Assembly: GCA_024234265.1 (NCBI GenBank)
Contig: JACKOM010000009.1
Span: forward strand, 26,945-90,944
Reading direction: 5' to 3'
DNA length: 64,000 nucleotides
Source: Oceanospirillaceae bacterium
GTDB taxonomy: Bacteria > Pseudomonadota > Gammaproteobacteria > Pseudomonadales > Oceanobacteraceae
The notes beneath the pieces are model-generated. The model had not been told where the DNA came from. It worked only from the letters and a program-made list of their open reading frames with translations, and ran no database searches. A program made the translations under genes and the position numbers. Shown here in pieces: positions 8,760 to 17,367 of this stretch; position 1 is the first letter of the stretch; each line of letters begins with the position of its first letter.

Positions 8760-10208
8760 TTAAAAATGACTGGCCCAGTCATCGGGTAATTCAAATAAAA
8801 ATACTTCACGGTGATCAAGTTTACCGCCCCAGTTAGTGGAAACATAAATGCGGTTACCCAGCATATTCATCGCGGCCGGCGCTTCGTCACGGTAATCGCC
8901 TGAATAATTGTTGTAATTCGGGCCAACTCGCCATAACACAGGTTTTTGTGTTTCGGGTTTTAACTGCATCAGCACTAACTGATTCGCGCCCCAGTCGTTG
9001 GTGGTCGATTTTGCGTAGGTATTTACAAATGCCCAGCCGGTTTTAGTGGCTGGCATTTTGCCGAAGTGAAAACCCAATGCCCAACCATAATCCTTATGGC
9101 TGCCAAAGGCGATGCGATTATCGTAACCTGCGTTTTCACCGGTGACATAAACTGCATCCAAATAATCGGTGCGATTATTCTGGCTGATAAATAACTCCCG
9201 CCCGTCCGCCGCAAATGACCAGCCCGAATGGGTCTCACCTACCGAAATTTTTACAGGTGTTTTATCCGCCACATTAAAATCCAGTGGCCATAAATGGGGA
9301 CCATCAAACCAGGTGCCGATGTCAGAGGGGCGCTCGCCATAACTGGTATCACCCCAGGCGCGCCCATAATGCAGCACGATACCTGTGCCCAGCGGGGATA
9401 TTTCCACCATATTCGGACGCGGGAATGTACTGGCGCCCGCGTAATGATCTAAATTTGTACCGGCCAATTCAGCAGGCATTAAAAGGTGTGTGGTGTCAGT
9501 GGAAATCTGATAATGCACAAAAGCATCCACAACGTAAGTGGCGCCATTATAATGGGCTGCCATAAACGCCCAGTGATCGCTGTCGTTAGAACTGTCACCT
9601 TCAACATCGTTATAAACCAGCGTAGATTGCGCCGGAATTAGCCCACTGAAATCTTTAACCAGGGTGCTCTGTAAATTTTCTGCGCTGACGTCATCAACCA
9701 TATAAAGCGCTGCATCATAGCGATAATACACACGGTTCGGGTGATTACCGGTTAAATCCCAGCGCACTTCATGATATTCGCCAATACCTTTATTGGCCGT
9801 ATGCTGCAATTTATGCAAAACCTTGCCCGTGCCCCGTTCAATTACCCAGCAAGAAAACGAGTTACCACCAAACGCCAGAAAATAATCACCACTGCTGTTT
9901 TCCGGGCTATAACGGGAATACACAATCAGCGCGTCCGATGTTTCATCCAATTCAGAGGCATCCGTTAAGCGGGTAATTTTCACCCCCGTCACCGGATCTT
10001 TACGGCTCATGCCCTTGGCGGGAACGGTCGCCCCCAAGTAGGGTTTAATCACTGCGCGGCTGGTTACGTAATTGGAAGAAACCGGCTGACCAGTAGCATC
10101 AATATCTACCTGTTTTTGCGGAGCTGACGAACCACTTGAACAGGCCGCCAGCAGCGCACAAACGGACAACCAAATGATAATACGACCCGGGTGTCTGATG
10201 ATCTTCAT
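8760..10208 (-). CDS. Lipoprotein with predicted beta-propeller domain, function unknown
   Basis: 482 residues. Residues 1-23 are a lipoprotein signal with lipobox LLAAC. The rest has short repeated units with aromatic and Asp/Gly turns (for example HEVRWDLTGNHPNRVYYRYD, GWSFAADGRELFISQNN, GNRIYVSTNWGG) of the kind seen in six- or seven-bladed propellers. The phrase ITRLTDASELDET near residue 77 and the HEVRWD histidine recall propeller-type polysaccharide lyases (PL22/PL24/PL25-like), but I cannot fix a family or a catalytic residue. It stands alone and is convergent with the lipase operon. Likely an outer-membrane-anchored surface or periplasmic protein; a role in carbohydrate breakdown is only a guess. 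Confidence 0.6.
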   Translation of the reverse strand: MKIIRHPGRIIIWLSVCALLAACSSGSSAPQKQVDIDATGQPVSSNYVTSRAVIKPYLGATVPAKGMSRKDPVTGVKITRLTDASELDETSDALIVYSRYSPENSSGDYFLAFGGNSFSCWVIERGTGKVLHKLQHTANKGIGEYHEVRWDLTGNHPNRVYYRYDAALYMVDDVSAENLQSTLVKDFSGLIPAQSTLVYNDVEGDSSNDSDHWAFMAAHYNGATYVVDAFVHYQISTDTTHLLMPAELAGTNLDHYAGASTFPRPNMVEISPLGTGIVLHYGRAWGDTSYGERPSDIGTWFDGPHLWPLDFNVADKTPVKISVGETHSGWSFAADGRELFISQNNRTDYLDAVYVTGENAGYDNRIAFGSHKDYGWALGFHFGKMPATKTGWAFVNTYAKSTTNDWGANQLVLMQLKPETQKPVLWRVGPNYNNYSGDYRDEAPAAMNMLGNRIYVSTNWGGKLDHREVFLFELPDDWASHF

Positions 10209-10353
10209 AACAATCCAATAGAGAAGATAGGATGGCGCGCATCATATCACTCCGCAGCAAATGCACACCTACGAAGAAAGTATCAATATCAGACAAAAGC
10301 ACGCACAAAGTCTGAAGGAATAAAGCATTAGGCTTTGTTCACAGGGCCTCGGC

Positions 10354-11394
10354 CTAACGCAGCAGGGCCACACCCTTCACAAGGGCATAAACCTGCATAC
10401 CTTTCTGCAGGTTTAAGATCTGACAGGAATAACGGCTGATCTGACTGTGCAAATACTGCCCCGCCACTTCCAGCTGTACGTTCACCTGATGGTCGGAAAC
10501 TGACTGCAACCCCAGCACTTTGGCAGGCCAGGCATTGAGTATGCTGGTGTGCTCGGGTTTTTGCAGGGCAATGGCCACATCACGGGCCTGAATCACCACC
10601 CGGTTGGCACCAGCCTGCATGTGCGGCAGTAAAATTCTTTGCCCGCCGGCATCAGCACAAAACAGCCCGAGCTTTTCATCCCAGTGCACTTCACTGAACT
10701 GCAGCACACTGTACTGGGCATCGGGCAGCAGTTTGTCATCGGCAATGGCCTGCGCAAAAGCAGCGCTGCTGTGAATAGACCCAGCCACCACCTGATGTAC
10801 ATAATCCGCCAGCTGCAAAACCTCCTGCCACTGGTGGGAAATCATCACTACGGGTATCTGATAACGGGCCACTATGTCGCGCAGCAAGGCAAACATTCGC
10901 TGCCGGCTTTGCTGATCGAGGGCGGCAAAAGCTTCATCAAGAAATAACCAGCGGGGCTGATTTAATAATGCCCGCCCCAACTGCACTCGCTGGCGTTCAC
11001 CACCGGATAAATCGCGCACCGATTTATGCAGCAGCGGGCCAATATCCAGATCCGCAATTACCTGCTCAGGGGTAAAACGTTTTTGCACCGCATTGCGATA
11101 ACCAAATAACAGATTGTCACACACGCTTAAAAACGGAAATAACGTATCTTTCTGGAACACCAGGCTGATATCACGCTGCTGCGCTGGTACACACAGTTTT
11201 TCTGTTTGCCAGGGCTCATCCTGTAAATAAATTTCGCCCTTGCAAGGGGTTAAACCCGCCAGCATATGCAGCAGGGTTGTTTTACCCGCACCGCTGTTAC
11301 CCCATAAAAAATGGATGCCAAGGCCGGAAAATTCCGCCTGATAATGGCAGGCAAATGGCCCCTGTGCGCGAATATCAAAGCGCAGGGCGTGCAT
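10354..11394 (-). CDS. modC: Molybdate ABC transporter ATP-binding protein
   Basis: 346 residues. Walker A GNSGAGKTTLLHML, signature LSGGERQRVQLGRAL and Walker B WLFLDEAFAALD are intact, followed by the ISHQW switch histidine. The last 75 residues or so (from about ILNAWPAKVLG) form a TOBE/Mop domain, the molybdate-binding regulatory domain that separates ModC from other ATPases. It energises import through ModB. It is the last gene of the leftward operon and overlaps the end of modB by 20 bases. Confidence 0.93.
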   Translation of the reverse strand: MHALRFDIRAQGPFACHYQAEFSGLGIHFLWGNSGAGKTTLLHMLAGLTPCKGEIYLQDEPWQTEKLCVPAQQRDISLVFQKDTLFPFLSVCDNLLFGYRNAVQKRFTPEQVIADLDIGPLLHKSVRDLSGGERQRVQLGRALLNQPRWLFLDEAFAALDQQSRQRMFALLRDIVARYQIPVVMISHQWQEVLQLADYVHQVVAGSIHSSAAFAQAIADDKLLPDAQYSVLQFSEVHWDEKLGLFCADAGGQRILLPHMQAGANRVVIQARDVAIALQKPEHTSILNAWPAKVLGLQSVSDHQVNVQLEVAGQYLHSQISRYSCQILNLQKGMQVYALVKGVALLR

Positions 11395-12034
11395 GTTTTA
11401 ACCTTTGCAACAGCAATAAGCCCAGCAGGGATAACACCACCAGGGTCAGGGACATCACATGCGCCGATGCATATTGCAGATTTTCCACTTTTTCGAAAAT
11501 CGCCACCGACACCACCTGGGTTTGCCCGGGGATATTACCGCCTATCATTAACACCACACCAAATTCCCCGAGGGTGTGGGTAAATACCAATAAAGCCGCT
11601 AATAAATAGGCACGACGTGAAAAAGGGAAAATAACACGGCTGAAAATCTGCCAGGGTTTAGCACGTAAATTTTGTGCCGCCTGAATATAGTGCGGCTCAA
11701 TCATGCTGAAGCTGCTTAACAGAGGCTGCAGGGCAAAAGGTAATGAATAAATCAGCGAGGCAATTAACAAACCTTCAAAACTGAATAAAACCGAATTTAA
11801 ACCCAGCATGTGCAGCGGGCCATGGGGGCCAAGCAGTAATAACAAATAAAAACCCAACACAGTAGGCGGTAAAATCAGCGGTAAAAAAGAAATCGCCAGC
11901 ACCAACTGTTTACCCATATGCTGACGGCGGCTTAACCACCAGGCCAGGGGGGAAACCAGCGGGATTAACAACACACAGCACAATAACGCCAGCTTGAGGG
12001 ACAAACCAAAGGCTAATAAATCCGCATCACTCAC
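11375..12034 (-). CDS. modB: Molybdate ABC transporter permease
   Basis: 219 residues with five or six membrane spans. The cytoplasmic EAA loop that docks ModC is visible as YIQAAQNLRAKPWQIFSRVI, and the following FSRRAYLLAALLVFTHTLGEFGVVLMIGG is typical of ModB. The ATG overlaps the modA stop in the arrangement ATGA, which points to coupled translation. Inner-membrane channel for molybdate. Confidence 0.92.
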   Translation of the reverse strand: MSDADLLAFGLSLKLALLCCVLLIPLVSPLAWWLSRRQHMGKQLVLAISFLPLILPPTVLGFYLLLLLGPHGPLHMLGLNSVLFSFEGLLIASLIYSLPFALQPLLSSFSMIEPHYIQAAQNLRAKPWQIFSRVIFPFSRRAYLLAALLVFTHTLGEFGVVLMIGGNIPGQTQVVSVAIFEKVENLQYASAHVMSLTLVVLSLLGLLLLQRLKHARPAL

Positions 12035-12756
12035 GGTGCAATCCCATAACCGGCCTGTTCAATTTGGCGCTGGGTTTGCGCAGCTGATAACCAATTCCAG
12101 AAACAACGGCTCGCCGCATTATCCTGCAATAAAGCGGCTTTCTGATTTAAAAGGGGCACATCCTGCAGAATAATATATTCACTTGCCGGGCGCTGGTTCA
12201 TCAACAAAGCAGATAAAGCCACAAAACCTCCGGCCAACGTGCCCTGATCCACCAGCAAATAAGCCTGCTGAATATTATTGGCGCGCACATAAGCGCCATC
12301 ATCCACCGCCAGTTGCTGTAAATAAACCTGTGCCGCATGGCCATAGGGTGCCGTAACAGGGTTTGCCATCACTAAACGCACTTCACCTTTTTGCCAGGCA
12401 ACATTGTTAGCAACCTGCCCTTTAAACCATAACGCTAAACGGCCACGGGCATAAATGCGGGTGTCTTTTTTTAAATTAACGGGTAATTCATCCACGGCTT
12501 TTTCATCGGCGGATAAAAACACCGAAAATGGCGCACCATTCATAATTTGCGCATGTAACTGACCGGAAGAAGCACTGCTGATTTGCCAGGGTACAGCACA
12601 TTGTTGCTGATAAGCCGCAGCCAATTGATTTAAAACGGGGGCGAAATTAGCCGCTGCGGCGATACGCAGCGGCTCAGCGTGCCCGGCACCCATGCATAAC
12701 AGCAGCAGGGCACCGGCAATTTTTTTACAGCTGGGCAACACAGAAAGCGCCCACAC
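12031..12756 (-). CDS. modA: Molybdate-binding periplasmic protein
   Basis: Periplasmic receptor for molybdate. A signal peptide (KKIAGALLLLCMGAGHAEP) precedes LRIAAAANFAPVLNQLA, the first strand of ModA-type binding proteins, and SSASSGQLHAQIMNGAPFSV, which carries the oxyanion-binding serines. There is no ATG before the signal peptide: the longest reading begins at a GTG at 12756, with further GTG and TTG codons at 12741 and 12738. All three lie inside the end of nhaB, so modA starts within the upstream gene. The mature protein is a little short but complete. First of modABC; cytoplasmic delivery feeds the cofactor genes moaA, moaB and moeA. Confidence 0.88.
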   Translation of the reverse strand: MWALSVLPSCKKIAGALLLLCMGAGHAEPLRIAAAANFAPVLNQLAAAYQQQCAVPWQISSASSGQLHAQIMNGAPFSVFLSADEKAVDELPVNLKKDTRIYARGRLALWFKGQVANNVAWQKGEVRLVMANPVTAPYGHAAQVYLQQLAVDDGAYVRANNIQQAYLLVDQGTLAGGFVALSALLMNQRPASEYIILQDVPLLNQKAALLQDNAASRCFWNWLSAAQTQRQIEQAGYGIAP

Positions 12757-14215
12757 CGGTCAGCACAATAGTGTATGGCAGCGCCATCCACACCATTTTG
12801 CCGTACGACAAACGCACCAGCGGGGCAATTGCAGAAGTCAGCAGGAACAGGAAAGCAGCCTGGCCGTTAGGGGTTGCCACACTTGGCAGGTTAGTACCGG
12901 TGTTCACCGCCACGGCAAGAATTTCAAAATGCTCACGGGAAATATCACCGGCATCCAGCGCCGCTTTTACTTCCGTGATGTACACAGTCGCCACGAACAC
13001 GTTATCGCTGATGGCCGATAATAAACCGTTAGCGAAGAACATAATCAAAGGCTGCACATCCGCGGCCTGCATAAATACCCAGTGCACAATCGGGTGGAAC
13101 AGGTGCTGATCATGGATCACCGCTACAACCGCAAAAAACACCACTAATAATGAAGTAAAAGGCAGGGCCTCTTTAAAAGCAGCGCCGATCTGATGTTCAT
13201 CGGTAATACCGTTAAACGCAGTTTGCAGCACAATAATCAGCAGCCCCACTAAACCCACGGGTGCTAAGTGAAAGGCCAGGGCCACAATCAGAATTAACGC
13301 AGCACAGGCACACACCAGCAGCTGAACTTTTTCAGACGCAGTGCGTTTTGCGGTTTCATGGTCATCGTATTCTTTGAGAATGTTATAAACCGATTGCGGC
13401 AGGGTTGCGCCGTAACCAAACAGTTTGAATTTCTCCACCAGTACAGTGGTCAGTAAACCCAGCACCAGCACAGGCATAGAAACCGGCGCAACCGCCATAA
13501 AGAAGTCAGCAAAGTGCCAGCCCACTACACCGCCAATTAACAGGTTCTGCGGTTCACCCACAATCGTGGCCACACCACCTAATGCAGTGCCCACAGCAGC
13601 ATGCATTAACAGGCTGCGCATAAACGCACGGAAATTATCTAAATCTTCACGGTGATGCTCGTGAATTTGCTCATCGGCCTGGTGATCGTGCTCGTGGTGG
13701 TAATGTTTACCGGAAGCCACCTTGTGGTAAACCGTATAAAAACCAACGGCAACGGCAATAATCACCGCGGTTACGGTTAAAGCATCCAGGAATGCAGACA
13801 GGAATGCGGCCAGCAAACAGAAAATCAGTGACAGGGCAATTTTGGAGCGCACCTTGAGGAATATCTTGCTGAAAATAAACAGCAATAAACCCTTCATGAA
13901 ATAAATACCCGCCACCATAAACATCAGCAGCAGGATAACTTCGAAATTCATCAGGGCTTCTTCGTAAACGTTTTCTGGCGAAGTTAAACCCAGCACTACC
14001 GCTTCAATAACTAACAAACCACCGGGCTGCAGCGGGTAACATTTCAGGGCCATCGCCAGGGTAAAAATAAATTCCAGAATCAGTGCCCAACCGGCCACCG
14101 TATAACCCACATCCGGAATCATCACTAACAGCGGGTTAACCACCAGAAATGCAATAATGGCCAGTTTGTACCAGGCAGGTGAGTGACCCAGAAAATTCTT
14201 ATAAAGACTGCTCAT
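12725..14215 (-). CDS. nhaB: Na+/H+ antiporter NhaB
   Basis: 496 residues with about twelve membrane spans. NFLGHSPAWYKLAIIAFLVV, EFIFTLAMALKCYPLQPGG and AAFLSAFLDALTVTAVII are the diagnostic blocks of NhaB. It exports Na+ in exchange for protons at the inner membrane. A His/Asp/Glu-rich insertion (HYHHEHDHQADEQIHEHH, about residues 168-185) in a cytoplasmic loop is not in the E. coli protein as I remember it and could bind metal. The gene lies 24 bases after moaA and its 3' end carries the modA start, so it is embedded in a molybdenum operon, an odd partner. Confidence 0.93.
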   Translation of the reverse strand: MSSLYKNFLGHSPAWYKLAIIAFLVVNPLLVMIPDVGYTVAGWALILEFIFTLAMALKCYPLQPGGLLVIEAVVLGLTSPENVYEEALMNFEVILLLMFMVAGIYFMKGLLLFIFSKIFLKVRSKIALSLIFCLLAAFLSAFLDALTVTAVIIAVAVGFYTVYHKVASGKHYHHEHDHQADEQIHEHHREDLDNFRAFMRSLLMHAAVGTALGGVATIVGEPQNLLIGGVVGWHFADFFMAVAPVSMPVLVLGLLTTVLVEKFKLFGYGATLPQSVYNILKEYDDHETAKRTASEKVQLLVCACAALILIVALAFHLAPVGLVGLLIIVLQTAFNGITDEHQIGAAFKEALPFTSLLVVFFAVVAVIHDQHLFHPIVHWVFMQAADVQPLIMFFANGLLSAISDNVFVATVYITEVKAALDAGDISREHFEILAVAVNTGTNLPSVATPNGQAAFLFLLTSAIAPLVRLSYGKMVWMALPYTIVLTGVGAFCVAQL

Positions 14216-14239
14216 GTTTTAGTTCCGTCCAAGGTTTGC

Positions 14240-15235
14240 CTATCCACCAGTCATATTCATGAAGCGCAGAATCTTAACCTCATCCGCCGCATTAAAGTAG
14301 TGACGGGCTGGTTTTAATTGCATGGCATCACGGATCGCCTGCTGAACGCGTGACATATCACCAGGATAACGGCGAAGCACCGCTTTAAGGTCAACACTGT
14401 GCTCATTACCCAGACACAATAATAGACGACCCTCAGCCGTTACACGTACACGGTTGCACGCTTCGCAGAAGTTATGGGAATGGGGGGAAATAAAGCCAAT
14501 TCTGCTCTTATGCCCGTCGGCAAATGCAAAATAACGACTTGGCCCCGGTGTCTGGCGGCTTGAATCCAGCAATTCATAGTGCTGGCTGATCACCGCTTTA
14601 ACTTCATCACTGCTCATATAGGCCTGGGCCTGATCATGCTCAGTGATAGTACCGAGGGGCATTTCTTCGATAAAACTCAGATCGATATTGCGGCTGCGGG
14701 CGAATTCCACCAGATCCATAATTTCATCATCATTACGGTTACGCAAAATAACCGCATTAATTTTGAGATTCTGGAAACCGGCAGCAATTGCAGCATCAAT
14801 GCCTGCAATCACCTGTGCCACATCACCGGTACGGGTAATTTGCTTAAAACGTTCGGCCTGCAAACTATCCAGGCTGACATTCAGGCGTTTAACCCCGGCT
14901 TTTTTCAGCGCCACTGCTTTATTTACCAGCTGAGAGCCATTGGTGGTCATCACCAATTCTTCCAGCCCGGGTAAAACCGCAAGATCAGCACATAAACCCT
15001 CTATGCCACGGCGCACCATTGGCTCGCCGCCGGTCAGACGGATTTTATTTACCCCGAGGGAAACAAACGCCGCGGCAATTGTGTGGATTTCTTCAAGGGT
15101 TAATACCTGGGCGCGGGGCAGAAATGTCATATCCTCCGCCATGCAATATACACAACGGAAATCGCAGCGATCCGTCACCGAGATGCGGATGTAATCCACC
15201 ACCCGGCCAAATGAATCCACTAATTTTTCTGTCAT
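14240..15235 (-). CDS. moaA: GTP 3',8-cyclase (molybdenum cofactor biosynthesis protein A)
   Basis: 331 residues. The radical-SAM cluster cysteines are in DRCDFRCVYCMAED. The C-terminal second cluster is FCEACNRVRVTAEGRLLLCLG, and the chain ends in the GG tail (NMTGG) needed for activity in this family. The enzyme turns GTP into 3',8-cyclo-7,8-dihydro-GTP, the first step of molybdopterin synthesis, together with MoaC (not in the window). First gene of the operon moaA-nhaB-modABC. Upstream lie a hairpin (GGCCGGT/ACCGGCC at 15251-15271) in the leader and a weak FNR-like site at 15337-15350. Confidence 0.95.
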   Translation of the reverse strand: MTEKLVDSFGRVVDYIRISVTDRCDFRCVYCMAEDMTFLPRAQVLTLEEIHTIAAAFVSLGVNKIRLTGGEPMVRRGIEGLCADLAVLPGLEELVMTTNGSQLVNKAVALKKAGVKRLNVSLDSLQAERFKQITRTGDVAQVIAGIDAAIAAGFQNLKINAVILRNRNDDEIMDLVEFARSRNIDLSFIEEMPLGTITEHDQAQAYMSSDEVKAVISQHYELLDSSRQTPGPSRYFAFADGHKSRIGFISPHSHNFCEACNRVRVTAEGRLLLCLGNEHSVDLKAVLRRYPGDMSRVQQAIRDAMQLKPARHYFNAADEVKILRFMNMTGG

Positions 15236-15250
15236 GTAAAACCCCTGAAG

Positions 15251-15271
15251 GGCCGGTATGGATGACCGGCC
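15251..15271 (-). promoter_or_regulatory. Leader hairpin of the moaA operon
   Basis: GGCCGGT and ACCGGCC pair with a seven-base loop 16 bases before the moaA ATG. On the minus strand the 3' side runs into CTTCAGGGGTTTTAC, which carries the Shine-Dalgarno, so the hairpin could influence translation. It is far too small to be called a molybdenum-cofactor riboswitch on its own. Confidence 0.4.
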
Positions 15272-15308
15272 ATGCAGCCAAGACTATGGATAAATAATGC
15301 TGGCGGCC

Positions 15309-15350
15309 ACTATAACGCCATTATGGGGCGCTCGAAATGAGGTAAATCAG
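15309..15350 (-). promoter_or_regulatory. Possible moaA operon promoter with weak FNR-like site
   Basis: On the minus strand CTGATTTACCTCAT (15350-15337) matches 7 of the 10 defined bases of TTGATNNNNATCAA. A good -10 hexamer TATAGT (15314-15309) follows about 32 bases after the centre of the site. The two better sites at moaB and nnrS have a distance of 31. The match itself is weak; the spacing is what makes it worth listing. Confidence 0.3.
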
Positions 15351-15366
15351 TTTTATCCCATTACCA

Positions 15367-15632
15367 GGGGAACCTCTGAATAACTCGGTGCCCGCGTCGG
15401 CTTGGCGAAATAAATCAGATCAAGGCGCAGATTTGCAGGCATAACGGGTTACGTCAAAAAGCTGCAACACCGAGCTGTTTTTTTTCGCAAAGCCCCTTCG
15501 GGCGCAGGCTGCCAGTCGATCCGGCTGTGTTGGCGATTTTGTAAAGGACTCGTCATTTACTTCAATCGCCGCCTTGCCAATCTCAACTGGCAGCACATGC
15601 GCGACGCTGTGCAGAGTTATTCAGAGGTCCCC
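15367..15632. mobile_element. MITE-like element, full-length copy
   Basis: A 266-base segment bounded by GGGGAACCTCTGAATAACTC (15367-15386) and its near-perfect inverted copy GAGTTATTCAGAGGTCCCC (15614-15632); the two differ by one base gain. There is no ORF for a transposase. The left 130 bases recur at 56416-56544 at about 90% identity, and a mini version lies at 39468-39518. I cannot see a convincing target duplication. It sits between the divergent moaA and nnrS genes, without cutting either promoter. A non-autonomous transposable element is the natural reading; the parent element is not in the window. Confidence 0.75.
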
Positions 15633-15845
15633 TAGCTTGTTATCCGGCGCCCAATCATAGCAATACTTATTCCAACAATTCAAAAAATAAAAACCCTTCA
15701 TTTTCAAAGGCATACAAGGTGTGCAGGCACTAACATAAAACAAGCAAAACCAGTTTGCACCAATAAAAAGCACCATCAAACAGCCAGCCCGCACCATGAA
15801 AAGGCATAATCAGGCGACCAGCAAAATGGCCTGCACCACGGAGGA

Positions 15846-15886
15846 TTGCCCGATATCAAGGGGCGACATTCAGCACAGGTTAAAAT
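15846..15886 (+). promoter_or_regulatory. FNR/Dnr-type promoter of nnrS
   Basis: TTGCCCGATATCAA (15846-15859) matches 8 of 10 bases of the FNR-family palindrome; the right half is perfect. The hexamer TAAAAT (15881-15886) is centred 31 bases downstream, which is class II activator spacing (-41.5). The predicted transcript starts near 15893, giving a leader of about 20 bases that contains the GGGAGG ribosome site. Confidence 0.6.
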
Positions 15887-15912
15887 CCCCCCATTATTTA
15901 GGGAGGACCACC

Positions 15913-17055
15913 ATGCCCCTTTTCAGCCTGGGATTTCGTATTTTCTTTTTATCCGCCGCCGTCAGCGCCCTGCTCAGCATGGGCCTGTGGCTGGGATATT
16001 TAAGTGGTTTAAACAACCTTTACCCCCTAGCCGGCAAACTCTGGCACAGCCACGAATTATTGATGGGTTATGGCCTGGCGGTGCTGTGTGGCTTTTTATT
16101 AACCGCCATCCGCAACTGGACAGGGCAATACACCTGGGACCACAAACCCCTGTTGATGCTGTGGTTGCTGTGGCTGGGCGCACGCCTTGGTTACCTGCTG
16201 CCCCTGCCAGTGAAACTCACCGCTTTTATGGATATTGCCTTTAATATCGCCGCACTTGTGGCCATCAGCACACCCTTATTACGCGCCCGCAACAGCCGCA
16301 ATTATGGTTTTATTGCGATTTTTGCCGGTATCACCCTCGCCAACCTGCTGTTTTATGCGGCCCTGCTCGGCGGTTATGCCAACCTTTACGCCTACGCGAT
16401 GCAACTCGCCGTGCTGGCGCATTTATTTACCCTGCTGATTATTGCCGGGCGCATCATGCCGTTTTTTACCGAACGGGTAACCGGCCTGCAGCGCAAAACC
16501 TGGCCCCTGCTGGAACAGGCCATGATTGTTTTATGTTGTGCCCTCACCCTGCTCAGCCTGCTGCCACTACCCGTAGCCTTCAGCGGAGCCCTGTGGTGCG
16601 CCCTCGCCGTGGCCGCCGCCCTGCGTTATGCGGGCTGGTACCATAAAGATGTGCGCCGCCACCCCCTGTTGTGGATATTACACGGCGGTTATTTAACCCT
16701 GGTGCTGGGCATGGCCGGTTATGGCCTGAGCCTGATCTGGCTGCCACAACACAGCACCGCCTGGCTGCATGTGATTGTGCTTGCCCTGCTCGGCAGCCTG
16801 ATGCTCGGCATGATGGCGCGGGTATCCCTCGGCCATACAGGCCGCCCCCTGGAAGTAAGGCCCGTTATTGTCGGCATGTTTGCCGTGATACTCGCCCTGC
16901 CCTTAGTGCGCAGTGTATTACCACTGTTATTACCCAATTTTTATATGCCGGCCCTGCACCTTGCCGCATGCCTGTGGATGCTGTGTATGTTGGTATTTTT
17001 GTGGGTGTATGTGCCGGTGCTTAGCAGCCCGAGACCGGATGGGAAGGCTGGGTAG
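15913..17055 (+). CDS. nnrS: NnrS family membrane protein
   Basis: 380 residues, nearly all membrane-spanning (about twelve helices). It begins MPLFSLGFRIFFLSAAVSAL, the standard NnrS opening, and contains LWHSHELLMGYGLAVLCGFLLTAI and ITLANLLFY-type helices with the conserved His of the HE motif. An upstream in-frame ATG at 15796 would add 39 unrelated residues; the 15913 ATG is preferred because it has GGGAGG eight bases before it. NnrS is a haem- and copper-containing protein linked to nitric-oxide stress and denitrification. The FNR-type site upstream agrees with expression under low oxygen or NO. Confidence 0.88.
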   Translation: MPLFSLGFRIFFLSAAVSALLSMGLWLGYLSGLNNLYPLAGKLWHSHELLMGYGLAVLCGFLLTAIRNWTGQYTWDHKPLLMLWLLWLGARLGYLLPLPVKLTAFMDIAFNIAALVAISTPLLRARNSRNYGFIAIFAGITLANLLFYAALLGGYANLYAYAMQLAVLAHLFTLLIIAGRIMPFFTERVTGLQRKTWPLLEQAMIVLCCALTLLSLLPLPVAFSGALWCALAVAAALRYAGWYHKDVRRHPLLWILHGGYLTLVLGMAGYGLSLIWLPQHSTAWLHVIVLALLGSLMLGMMARVSLGHTGRPLEVRPVIVGMFAVILALPLVRSVLPLLLPNFYMPALHLAACLWMLCMLVFLWVYVPVLSSPRPDGKAG

Positions 17056-17059
17056 TTGG

Positions 17060-17080
17060 TCGGGGGTCGGGGGTCGGGGG
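17060..17080. repeat. Short tandem repeat (TCGGGGG)x3
   Basis: Three exact 7-base units directly after the nnrS stop codon. The run is too short to say more; G-runs of this kind can form a quadruplex on the plus strand. Confidence 0.8.
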
Positions 17081-17111
17081 CTTGGCGCTGGGGGCGCTTG
17101 AAGCCTGAAGC

Positions 17112-17137
17112 CGGGCGCAAATTGCGCCCGCATTTTT
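17112..17137 (+). terminator. Terminator of nnrS
   Basis: CGGGCGC pairs with GCGCCCG (17112-17130) across AAATT, followed by CATTTTTATTT. The next 230 bases up to the orphan lipoprotein are AT-rich and hold no gene that I can see; GTACAT and ATGTAC form a loose inverted pair near 17240-17265. Confidence 0.8.
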
Positions 17138-17367
17138 ATTTCTGAATTACTTTTGCATTATTCGGCCATTTGAAAATGGCAGTATTGTAATACACCTTTT
17201 TACACCACCGCATGCCAATACAAACTCATCAGTCACATTGCGTACATGTAAAACCACTGGTAATGTACAGCCACAAATAACAATTCTATCAATTTAAGTC
17301 GCATTATTTTTTAACAACAAAAATACATGCTTATACATGTAGAAATTAATATCAAAGGAATGAATTA

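Noticed and set aside
10328..10357. Terminator of modC
   Set aside because: TTAGGC and GCCTAA can pair, but the loop is long and no T-run follows, so I could not support it as a feature.
15236..15310. Molybdenum-cofactor riboswitch before moaA
   Set aside because: Only one 7-bp hairpin fits in the leader; the known motif is much larger and none of its parts is recognised.
17060..17080. G-rich tandem repeat as a CRISPR-like or phase-variable tract
   Set aside because: Three 7-base units after a stop codon; too short and not in a coding region or promoter.
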